Positions 18,032 through 25,008 of a stretch of DNA of 64,000 nucleotides are shown here, piece by piece. Positions within the stretch are counted from its first letter, which is position 1. Each line of letters starts with the position of its first letter. The notes beneath the pieces were generated by a model that saw nothing but the letters and a program-made list of their open reading frames with translations, searched no databases and was not told where the DNA came from. The position numbers were made by a program, and so were the translations under genes. The DNA is from CAYZED01 sp964477445 (GTDB lineage: Bacteria > Bacillota > Clostridia > Lutisporales > Lutisporaceae): NCBI GenBank assembly GCA_964477445.1, contig CAYZED010000005.1:62001-126000 (forward strand). Direction: 5' to 3'.

Positions 18032-18943
18032 ATGAGTTTAAGTAAATATGAAGTTTTTATAAAAGTTGCTGAGCTAGGGAATCTGACCAAAGCTGCGGCA
18101 GAACTTGGTTATACACAATCGGGTGTAAGTCATATAATAAATGGACTAGAAAGCGAATGGGGTTTTCCGATTTTTCACAGAAAAAAAACAGGTGTGGAAT
18201 TAACCCAAAATGGACTGGAATTAATGCCTACGGTAATAGAAATTTTGAATTTGGATAAAAAACTAAATCAAGTAGTAACTTCAATAAATGGACTTGAATC
18301 AGGAAAAATTAGAATTGGAACTTTTACTAGTGCTTCAGTACACTGGTTACCGGGAATGATAAAAACTTTTTTAAATGATTTTCCTCATATTGAATTTGAA
18401 TTAATCAATGGTGACTATCAAGAAATTGAGAGTTGGATAAAAAAAGGGGAAATAGATTTTGGATTTATGACATTGCCAGCTAGTGAAGAATTTGAGAGTA
18501 TTCCACTGAAAAAGGACAGAATGTTGATTATTCTTCCTAGTGATCATCCACTTAAAAAACTGAGCGCATTTCCTATAGATAAAATATCCTCAGAGGACTT
18601 TATAATTCCTTACAAAGGATCGGACTACGATGTTAACAGAGTTTTCTTTAATTATAAAATAACCCCTAAGATAAAATTTAGTGCAAAAGATGATTATGCG
18701 ATAATTGCTATGGTAAAAAACGGGTTAGGCGTTAGTATTTTACCCGAACTAGTATTGTTAGGGCATACAGATAATGTTGTTGCTATGGAAATAGAAGGTG
18801 GGAGTGATAGAACACTTGGAATTGCATTAAATTCCTTGAAATACTCGTCTCCAGCCACAAAAAAATTTATAGAACATGTTCAATCTTGGTTGAACGAGAA
18901 TGAAATTACAATGGCGGCTTCGCCGTTTTTATCCCATAAGTAA
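18032..18943 (+). CDS. LysR-family transcriptional regulator
   Basis: A 303-residue LysR regulator. Residues 1-60 form the winged helix (LTKAAAELGYTQSGVSHIINGLE is the helix-turn-helix region, given in part), and residues 88-295 the periplasmic-binding-protein-like effector domain beginning GKIRIGTF. It is transcribed in the same direction as iorAB and ends 91 bp before iorA, so unlike most LysR genes it is not divergent from its likely target. Control of indolepyruvate oxidoreductase by aromatic amino acids or their keto acids is an inference from position. GTGAGG precedes the ATG. Confidence 0.9.
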   Translation: MSLSKYEVFIKVAELGNLTKAAAELGYTQSGVSHIINGLESEWGFPIFHRKKTGVELTQNGLELMPTVIEILNLDKKLNQVVTSINGLESGKIRIGTFTSASVHWLPGMIKTFLNDFPHIEFELINGDYQEIESWIKKGEIDFGFMTLPASEEFESIPLKKDRMLIILPSDHPLKKLSAFPIDKISSEDFIIPYKGSDYDVNRVFFNYKITPKIKFSAKDDYAIIAMVKNGLGVSILPELVLLGHTDNVVAMEIEGGSDRTLGIALNSLKYSSPATKKFIEHVQSWLNENEITMAASPFLSHK

Positions 18944-19007
18944 AGAAGAAAAGATGAAAAGAAGAAAAGAAGAAAAAATGAAAAGAAGAAAAAATGAAAA
19001 GATGTAA
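18943..19007 (+). repeat. Polypurine imperfect tandem repeat before iorA
   Basis: Almost pure A/G on the plus strand, built from variants of GAAAAGAAGAAAA with ATGAAAAGAAG recurring three times. It starts at the lysR stop codon and ends about 20 bp before the iorA ribosome site. It is non-coding, and its copy number could alter spacing or mRNA structure between the two genes. Confidence 0.8.
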
Positions 19008-19034
19008 ACAAAAAGACAAGAAAGAGGTGAAAAC

Positions 19035-20846
19035 ATGGGAAATAAAGAAATACTAACTGGTAATGAAGCAGTAGCACGTGGTTTTTATGAAGCAGGTGGA
19101 CTCGTGGTTTGCAGTTATCCGGGATCTCCAACAGTTGAAATTCTTGAGAGCATGAAGAAATACCCTGAAATTGAAGCAGGATGGTCAACTAATGAAAAGG
19201 TAGCTTTGGAAAAGTCTATAGGCGCTAGTATGGCTGGCGTTAGAACGATAGTTTCTATGAAACATGTTGGCATTAATATTGCAGCAGATCCATTTATGAC
19301 TTTTACTGAGTCGCGCACTAGGGGAGGATTTATATTACTAGTAGGTGATGACCCCGGCTTAAACAGTTCGCAAAATGAACAAGACAGCAGATTCTGGGGA
19401 AGGTACGCAAATGTTGCTGTTCTTGAACCATCAAATCCTCAAGAGATAAAAGAGTTTGTGAAAAAAGGTATGGAAATTAGCGAGAAGTATGAAACGCCAG
19501 TAATAATAAAATTAAACACGACGTTATGTCATGGAAGAGGCGTTGTAGAGTTAGCGGAAAGAGTTTCTGTTACGTCGGATGGATTTATGGAAGATCAGGC
19601 TCGATTTTGTATGCTTCCACCTTTTGCGAATAAACAACAATATTTTATGAAGGACAGAATTGAAAAAATGTCTGAAATAGGCATTGATGGTTCAATAAAT
19701 CGATATGAAAAAATTAATAATGATGGTAAAGAAAACAGCGAGACATTGATAATTACAAGCGGAGTGACATATGAATATTTTAGGGAAATAGGTATTAAAA
19801 TTGATATCCTCAAGTTAGGAATGGTGTATCCTTTGCCTATTTCTGAAATCAAGGAAATTAGCAAGAAGTATAAAAGAATAATTGTAATTGAAGAATTAAT
19901 GCCGTTTATTGAAGAAATGTTAAAAGTTGAAGGGATATCAGCGAAGGGAAAAGAATTCTTTCCGTTTACTGGTGAATTGACAGATGATATTCTGCGATTA
20001 GGACTTTTTGAAGCGGGATTGATCTCTGAAAAGCCATTACAGAAAGAAAGATCAAAGGACGCACCTATAAGAACTCCAATGCTTTGTGCAGGATGTCCTC
20101 ACCGACCAATATTTCATATATTAAAGAAAGCAAAGGCGTTAACTATCGGAGATATTGGCTGTTACTCACTAGCTATGCTAGAGCCTTTTGAGGTCGCTAA
20201 GACAAGTATTAGCATGGGGGCTTCACTAGGTATGGCACAAGGCGTTGCATCCGCCCAAAGGCTTATAGGGAAGCCTAAACCGATAGTCGCAATGATAGGT
20301 GATGGAACGTTTTTTCACTCAGGGATGACCGGAATGGTTGAACTAATGAAAACTAATGATAACATTACGATCGTTATTATGGATAATCGTGCAACTGCAA
20401 TGACAGGCGGACAGGAAACTCCTACCACAGGCGAATTTTTACCAAGTAAAGAAAGACATGTAATAAGTATAAAGACTGTCCTGGAATCTTTTGGAATCCA
20501 AGATATTACTGTAGTTGATCAGTTTAAATATAAAGAGACAAAAGAAATTATTGATGGAGCTATGAAAAGAGATGGGCTATCGATAATTATTACAACTCGT
20601 CCATGTGCATTGAATTTTAAAATAAAAGAACCGAATTTCGTGGTGGATCAAAATATATGCATAAGCTGTAGGAGTTGTATCGGTGTAAATTGTCCGCCAA
20701 TTTCTATGAAAAAGTACGAAGGTAAAGAAAAAGAAAATTCATACATCAACCCAGATATGTGTGTGGGATGTTCGGTTTGCTCACAGGTTTGTCCAGTAGG
20801 TGCCATAAAACGCTCTTCGCAAGAAAACAAGGAGGTGTCGAAATGA
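19035..20846 (+). CDS. iorA: Indolepyruvate:ferredoxin oxidoreductase alpha subunit
   Basis: A 603-residue IorA. The N-terminal pyrimidine-binding and transketolase C-like domains (residues 1-330) are followed by the TPP-binding domain with GDGTFFHSGMTG and the later NRATAMTGGQ segment (about 420-465). The C-terminal 65 residues carry two [4Fe-4S] motifs, CISCRSCIGVNCP and CVGCSVCSQVCP. With IorB it converts aryl pyruvates from Trp, Phe and Tyr to aryl acetyl-CoA, CO2 and reduced ferredoxin in the cytoplasm. GAGGTG precedes the ATG. The stop codon overlaps the iorB start (ATGA), so the subunits are translationally coupled. Such ferredoxin can feed the hydrogenase or AOR encoded further on. 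Confidence 0.96.
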   Translation: MGNKEILTGNEAVARGFYEAGGLVVCSYPGSPTVEILESMKKYPEIEAGWSTNEKVALEKSIGASMAGVRTIVSMKHVGINIAADPFMTFTESRTRGGFILLVGDDPGLNSSQNEQDSRFWGRYANVAVLEPSNPQEIKEFVKKGMEISEKYETPVIIKLNTTLCHGRGVVELAERVSVTSDGFMEDQARFCMLPPFANKQQYFMKDRIEKMSEIGIDGSINRYEKINNDGKENSETLIITSGVTYEYFREIGIKIDILKLGMVYPLPISEIKEISKKYKRIIVIEELMPFIEEMLKVEGISAKGKEFFPFTGELTDDILRLGLFEAGLISEKPLQKERSKDAPIRTPMLCAGCPHRPIFHILKKAKALTIGDIGCYSLAMLEPFEVAKTSISMGASLGMAQGVASAQRLIGKPKPIVAMIGDGTFFHSGMTGMVELMKTNDNITIVIMDNRATAMTGGQETPTTGEFLPSKERHVISIKTVLESFGIQDITVVDQFKYKETKEIIDGAMKRDGLSIIITTRPCALNFKIKEPNFVVDQNICISCRSCIGVNCPPISMKKYEGKEKENSYINPDMCVGCSVCSQVCPVGAIKRSSQENKEVSK

Positions 20847-21421
20847 AGACGACTAATGTTTTAATTGCAGGTGTAGGTGGACAGGGACTCGTTCTAACGA
20901 CTAGAATAATCAGTATGGCTGCGTTTGCTGAAGGGTATGATATAAAAAGCGGAGATGTTATTGGCCTTGCGCAGAGAGGTGGGAATGTGTGGGGAAGTGT
21001 AAGATTTGGGGAAAAAGTATTTTCTCCCACAATTGCAAATGGAGAAGGCGATGTTATGCTAGCTTTTGAGAAACTTGAAGCCCTTCGGTGGATTCATTTA
21101 ATGAAGGATGGCGCTCAGATTATTTTGAACAAAAAGTCTATTTTCCCGAATCGTGTTTTGATTGAAAAAGATAAATATCCAGAAGAAATCGAACAAAAAT
21201 TAATTAACAAGGGCTTCAAAGTAACATCACTGGATGCTTTGGAGCTGGCACGATTATCAGGGAATGAAAAGACAGAAAGTATAGCTTTAATTGGTATGGC
21301 GTCTAAGTATTTACCATTTAAATATGAAACTTGGATTGAAGTAATAAAAGAAAACGTTCCAGTTAAAACTATAGATGCTAATATTAAAGTTTTTGATTTA
21401 GCACGGGCTATTGACTTTTAA
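20843..21421 (+). CDS. iorB: Indolepyruvate:ferredoxin oxidoreductase beta subunit
   Basis: A 192-residue IorB, the gamma-type domain of pyruvate/ketoacid ferredoxin oxidoreductases, with the N-terminal GVGGQGLVLTTRI motif and GDVIGLAQRGGNVWGSVRFG. ATG 20843 is the true start: GGAGGTG lies 5 bp before it and the ATGA overlaps the iorA stop. A longer in-frame reading from 20759 lies inside iorA and is not supported. It completes the TPP/ferredoxin enzyme with IorA. A possible promoter for the following riboswitch (TTGACT-17-TAATGT, 21411-21439) starts inside its last codons. Confidence 0.95.
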   Translation: MKTTNVLIAGVGGQGLVLTTRIISMAAFAEGYDIKSGDVIGLAQRGGNVWGSVRFGEKVFSPTIANGEGDVMLAFEKLEALRWIHLMKDGAQIILNKKSIFPNRVLIEKDKYPEEIEQKLINKGFKVTSLDALELARLSGNEKTESIALIGMASKYLPFKYETWIEVIKENVPVKTIDANIKVFDLARAIDF

Positions 21422-21439
21422 CAAAATTTTTGGTAATGT
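21411..21439 (+). promoter_or_regulatory. Probable promoter of the lysine riboswitch
   Basis: TTGACT (21411-21416) and TAATGT (21434-21439), 17 bp apart, with a TG extended -10. It overlaps the 3' end of iorB and lies about 35 bp before the aptamer. Confidence 0.5.
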
Positions 21440-21473
21440 AGAAAACAATATACGAAAATTGAATTATGTATCG

Positions 21474-21630
21474 ATATGAGCAAGAGGTTGCGAAAATCAA
21501 GAGTACATATGCTTAAGGGCAGATGGAAAGGGATTGTCGCCGAAGTGCACAAAAAAATGTGCATTGGGATTACACTGAATAAGTGTAATACTGTCAGCCG
21601 AGAATACCCATTCTCGTTTGGAGTGCTTAT
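21474..21630 (+). promoter_or_regulatory. Lysine riboswitch (L-box) aptamer
   Basis: The conserved L-box blocks appear in order: AGAGGTTGC, AAGAGTAC, GGAAAGGG with GTCGCCGAAG, ACTGTCAGCCGAGAAT and GGAGTGCTT. The outer stem pairs ATGAGCA (near 21476) with TGCTTAT (near 21625). It senses lysine and here controls dapA through the terminator at 21661. Confidence 0.95.
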
Positions 21631-21660
21631 CATGTTGGGGTAAGAGGAGATTGTTTTATA

Positions 21661-21700
21661 AGACAGTCATGAGTTCCTTTTGCTCATGACTGTCTTTTTT
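21661..21700 (+). terminator. Lysine riboswitch terminator
   Basis: AGACAGTCATGAG (21661-21673) pairs perfectly with CTCATGACTGTCT (21683-21695) and is followed by six T. It is the expression platform of the L-box: with lysine bound the aptamer closes and this hairpin stops transcription before dapA. Confidence 0.93.
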
Positions 21701-21751
21701 CGTACGCATTTATAGAAGAATTAAATTTACTTGAATGGAGTGATATTTATT

Positions 21752-21809
21752 ATGAGCGTAGGAATAAAACATCACGAAACTTGGTCTCTAAAACCTTAGT
21801 TTCGTTTTT
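21752..21809 (+). promoter_or_regulatory. Second hairpin and 15-codon leader frame before dapA
   Basis: After the riboswitch terminator, ATG 21752 opens a 15-codon frame (MSVGIKHHETWSLKP, stop 21797) with GGAG 12 bp before it. Its 3' half lies in a hairpin, CGAAACT plus GGT (21775-21785) with ACC plus AGTTTCG (21793-21804), followed by five T. This is a second terminator-like structure in the same leader. Whether the peptide is made or regulates anything is unknown. Confidence 0.45.
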
Positions 21810-21842
21810 GCAGATATTAAAATTGATGAAGAGGTGAAATTT

Positions 21843-22739
21843 ATGTCATTATTTAAAGGATCAGGAGTAGCGATAGTTACACCATTTACCAATACAAACG
21901 CTGTTAATTATGAAAAACTTGGAGAAATGATTGATTGGCACATTGCAAATAGCACAGACGCGATAATTATCTGTGGAACTACAGGTGAGGCTTCAACTAT
22001 GTCTAAAGAGGAAAAGAAAGAAGCAATAAAATATACAATAGAAAAAGTGAATGGCAGAATTCCTGTAATAGCAGGTACAGGTAGTAATAATACCGCAGAA
22101 GCTATCTCGATGAGTGTTTACGCTGAATCTGTGGGAGCTGATGGATTACTAGTAGTAACACCATATTATAACAAGACTACTCAGAAAGGATTACTATTAC
22201 ATTATCAGGCGATTGCTAATTCAGTTAAAATTCCAATTATATTATATAATGTTCCAGGAAGAACAGCTATGAATCTAATGCCTGAGACAGTGGCTGAACT
22301 CGCGAAACACCCGAACATTCAAGGGTTAAAAGAAGCTTGTGGCGATATATCACAAGTTGCGGAAACATTAAGATTAGTTCCAGAAGACTTTTATGTTTAT
22401 TCAGGTAATGATGATCAAATTGTTCCGATTCTCGCGCTTGGAGGGAAGGGAGTCATTTCTGTAGTAGCTAATATTATGCCAAAAGAAACGCATGATATCG
22501 TTATGCATTATCTTGAAGGTAGGATTGAAGAATCTAAAGAACTTCAAATAAGTATGCTAAGTTTAATTAAATCGCTCTTCATTGAACCAAACCCGATTCC
22601 TGTGAAAACAGCAATGAATATCATGGGCTTCGAAGTAGGCGAATTAAGACTTCCACTAGCTGAAATGGATGAAAGAAATGTAGAAAAACTCGTGAAAAAT
22701 CTAAGAAACATGAATCTTGTTTTGGATAAGGCAGTATAG
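21843..22739 (+). CDS. dapA: 4-hydroxy-tetrahydrodipicolinate synthase
   Basis: A 298-residue TIM-barrel aldolase. The Schiff-base lysine is Lys163 in GLKEACGD; Tyr135 and Arg140 in YNVPGRT and the CGTTGE motif (44-49) complete the active site. It condenses pyruvate and aspartate semialdehyde, the first step committed to lysine and diaminopimelate. ATG 21843 is preferred because GAGGTG (21831-21836) is its ribosome site; the GTG at 21834 lies within that site. The gene is alone behind a lysine riboswitch, which confirms the assignment to lysine synthesis over other class I aldolases such as N-acetylneuraminate lyase. Confidence 0.96.
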   Translation: MSLFKGSGVAIVTPFTNTNAVNYEKLGEMIDWHIANSTDAIIICGTTGEASTMSKEEKKEAIKYTIEKVNGRIPVIAGTGSNNTAEAISMSVYAESVGADGLLVVTPYYNKTTQKGLLLHYQAIANSVKIPIILYNVPGRTAMNLMPETVAELAKHPNIQGLKEACGDISQVAETLRLVPEDFYVYSGNDDQIVPILALGGKGVISVVANIMPKETHDIVMHYLEGRIEESKELQISMLSLIKSLFIEPNPIPVKTAMNIMGFEVGELRLPLAEMDERNVEKLVKNLRNMNLVLDKAV

Positions 22740-22792
22740 TAGAATATCAGGAATAATAAAGAAATCACAATGAAGTATATGAGTTAAATTAT

Positions 22793-22835
22793 AAGAAGCA
22801 TTTTTAAACAATAAATGTTGAAATTGCTTCTTTTA
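22793..22835 (+). terminator. Terminator after dapA
   Basis: AAGAAGCA (22793-22800) pairs with TGCTTCTT around a 24-base A/T-rich loop and a T-rich stretch follows. Confidence 0.6.
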
Positions 22836-22928
22836 ATTTTGTTTTTTTAAGCACAAACCTTTTAGAATCTGATATATTAAATATGAGATTCTATAGATTT
22901 GAGTCTTAATATTGATTGGAGTGCAATT

Positions 22929-23768
22929 ATGATAGAAATAGGCAAAATTCAAAAATTAAAAATAGCCAGAAAAACACCTCAGGGGTTTTATTTAAATGCA
23001 GAATCCGGGAGTGATTCAGATGATGTTTTGCTACCTGGAAATCAAGCCCCTAATGACATTGAATTAGGTGACGAAATCGAAGTTTTTATTTATAAAGATT
23101 CAGAAGACAGAACCATAGCGACCGTTCGGAAGCCTTTGATACAAATAGGTGAGATGACTGCTCTTCGAGTCGTTGAAACAACTTCTATAGGTGCTTTTTT
23201 AGATTGGGGTCTTGAAAAAGATTTATTCCTCCCTTATAAAGAACAGGTAGGAAGTGTTGTTAAAGATGGCACGTATTTTGTTTCTATTTATATAGATAAA
23301 ACCAATAGATTATGTGCAACCATGAAAACTTATAATTTATTAAGTACTAATGCCACTTATAAGATTAATGATCGTGTAAAAGGAACCATTTGTAGCATTA
23401 ATAGGGAGCTAGGTGTATTTGTGGCTGTAGAAAATAAATATCAAGGTTTGATTCAAAAAAAAGAGATGTATGGCGAGTTTAAAATTGGTGAAAGTTTAGA
23501 AGTGCGAATAAAAAAAATCAGACCAGATGGAAAACTTGAACTCAGTATAAGAAATGAAGCGTATAAAGAAATTGAAACTGATGCGACTAAAGTTATGGAT
23601 TATCTGAAGAATAATGGTGGAATGATGAAGCTAAATGACAGCAGTTCGCCTGAAAAGATTAAGGCTGAGTTAAATATAAGTAAAGCTGCATTTAAACGTG
23701 CTATAGGACGACTTCTGAAAGAAGGCGCAATTGAGATCACAAATGAAGGCATAGCAATGAAGTGGTGA
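22929..23768 (+). CDS. cvfB: S1-domain RNA-binding protein, CvfB/YitL family
   Basis: A 279-residue protein with the CvfB layout: an N-terminal S1-like segment, two further S1 domains (GAFLDWGLEKDLFLP and GVFVAVENKYQGLI are their RNA-facing strands) and a C-terminal winged helix near residues 215-278 (LNISKAAFKRAIGRLLKEGAI). CvfB proteins bind RNA and influence virulence-factor or metabolic gene expression in Gram-positive bacteria. ATG 22929 is chosen over the TTG at 22899 because TTGGAGTG lies just before it. The gene is monocistronic. Confidence 0.92.
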   Translation: MIEIGKIQKLKIARKTPQGFYLNAESGSDSDDVLLPGNQAPNDIELGDEIEVFIYKDSEDRTIATVRKPLIQIGEMTALRVVETTSIGAFLDWGLEKDLFLPYKEQVGSVVKDGTYFVSIYIDKTNRLCATMKTYNLLSTNATYKINDRVKGTICSINRELGVFVAVENKYQGLIQKKEMYGEFKIGESLEVRIKKIRPDGKLELSIRNEAYKEIETDATKVMDYLKNNGGMMKLNDSSSPEKIKAELNISKAAFKRAIGRLLKEGAIEITNEGIAMKW

Positions 23769-23830
23769 TTTGATGGTAAATATATGTGTGAAGAATGTGA
23801 AGGCAAGGTTAAAACTTTGTGAAAAAATAA

Positions 23831-23855
23831 ATAATGTTTTTATAAAAAACATTAT
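23831..23855. repeat. Perfect inverted repeat before the lacI promoter
   Basis: ATAATGTTTTT (23831-23841) and AAAAACATTAT (23845-23855) form an 11-bp stem with a 3-base loop, ending 1 bp before the -35 box at 23857. It may be a weak terminator for cvfB or a binding site. Confidence 0.6.
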
Positions 23856-23856
23856 A

Positions 23857-23905
23857 TTGACAGGTTTAATTGCTGTGAGATATAATGATTACGAAAACGT
23901 TTTCG
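23857..23905 (+). promoter_or_regulatory. lacI-type promoter with operator
   Basis: TTGACA (23857-23862) and TATAAT (23881-23886) are 18 bp apart. The palindrome CGAAAACGTTTTCG (23892-23905) covers the expected transcription start, where a LacI-family repressor would block its own promoter. The same 14-mer recurs at 24977-24990 before the phosphorylase operon. It also resembles a CcpA cre site, so CcpA binding is an alternative. Confidence 0.85.
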
Positions 23906-23915
23906 AGGTATGAAT

Positions 23916-24914
23916 ATGGCAAATATAAAAGATGTAGCAAAGAAGGCAGGAGTCTCCATAACAACGGTTTCAAGAGCTTTTAATGGCTATCCCGATATCA
24001 GTGAAGAAACAAGAAAAAAAATAATTGAAGTTGCACATGAACTCTCTTACAGACCGAATGCAGTGGCAAGAAGTCTTGTTAAGAAAGAGAGCCGAACTTT
24101 TGGATATATAGTTTCTGGATTAGATAAAAAAGTTAAACACACGATTATCCAGGATACTTTATGTGGCATATACGATTACGCAGGAAAAATCGACTATGAA
24201 ATATTGATGTTTACAGTTGACTCAAAGAAACAATTAAAAAAAAGTTATATGCAGTTTGCAAAGGAACATTCACTTTCAGGGATTATTATACAAGGGCTCA
24301 GAACAGATGATGAGTATTACCAGGAAGTTATGCGAAGTAAACTTCCATGTGTGCTTATAGATATTAAATCTGAAAATAATCGAGCAGGTAGTGTTTCCAT
24401 TGATAATATTAGTGCATCTTCAGACGCAGTAGATTTGTTAATAAAAAATGGACATAAAAATATTGCTTTTGTTAATGGGAAAATAGCAACATCTGTATCA
24501 AAGTTAAGACTTGAAGGATATTTAAGGCGAATAAAAGAAGAAAATATTGAAATAAATGATAAATATATTATTACAGCAAATTTCTCTGAAACTGAAGCCT
24601 ATGAAAAAATGCTGAAGTTTATTCCTGATAACCCTGAAGTCACAGCTGTATTTTGTGCATCTGATTTAATGGCTATTGGTGCTATGAAAGCTATTGAAGA
24701 ACTTGGTAAGAGAGTGCCTGAGGATATTGCAGTAATTGGGTTTGATGATATTTTAATTTCTGGATACACAAAGCCAACGCTCACCACAGTTCATCAGGAT
24801 TTTTATAAAATGGGTTTTGAAGCTTCAGAAATGCTTTACAAAATTGTAAAAAATAATATTCAACCATATGAAAAAATTACACCTTACGAAATAATTATAA
24901 GACAGAGCACATAA
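23916..24914 (+). CDS. LacI-family repressor of the disaccharide phosphorylase operon
   Basis: A 332-residue LacI/GalR regulator. Residues 1-55 carry the helix-turn-helix and hinge (IKDVAKKAGVSITTVSRAFN, then RPNAVARSLV), and residues 58-330 the periplasmic-binding-protein-like sugar domain with GFDDILISGYTKPTLTTV. ATG 23916 is chosen over ATG 23910 because GAGG ends 7 bp before the former. It lies upstream of the GH65 phosphorylase operon, and an identical palindrome precedes both units, so it probably represses itself and that operon and is released by a maltose-type sugar or sugar phosphate. Confidence 0.92.
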   Translation: MANIKDVAKKAGVSITTVSRAFNGYPDISEETRKKIIEVAHELSYRPNAVARSLVKKESRTFGYIVSGLDKKVKHTIIQDTLCGIYDYAGKIDYEILMFTVDSKKQLKKSYMQFAKEHSLSGIIIQGLRTDDEYYQEVMRSKLPCVLIDIKSENNRAGSVSIDNISASSDAVDLLIKNGHKNIAFVNGKIATSVSKLRLEGYLRRIKEENIEINDKYIITANFSETEAYEKMLKFIPDNPEVTAVFCASDLMAIGAMKAIEELGKRVPEDIAVIGFDDILISGYTKPTLTTVHQDFYKMGFEASEMLYKIVKNNIQPYEKITPYEIIIRQST

Positions 24915-24966
24915 CATGTGGATTATTATTGAGTATTACTAGGATTAAATAAAAAGTTAAATTTTT

Positions 24967-24990
24967 TTGACAAGAACGAAAACGTTTTCG
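24967..24990 (+). promoter_or_regulatory. Operator copy before the phosphorylase operon
   Basis: TTGACA (24967-24972) is followed directly by CGAAAACGTTTTCG (24977-24990), identical to the operator at 23892. The operator occupies the -35/-10 spacer. No good -10 hexamer is seen, so promoter activity may be weak or activator-assisted. Confidence 0.75.
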
Positions 24991-25008
24991 AACTAAGGAG
25001 AGACAGCG

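Noticed and set aside
20759..21421. IorB starting at 20759
   Set aside because: That extension lies in the ferredoxin part of iorA; GGAGGTG and ATGA overlap place the start at 20843.
23892..23905. Palindrome as a CcpA cre site only
   Set aside because: The exact 14-mer occurs before the LacI-family gene and its target operon, which fits specific repression better; CcpA remains an alternative.
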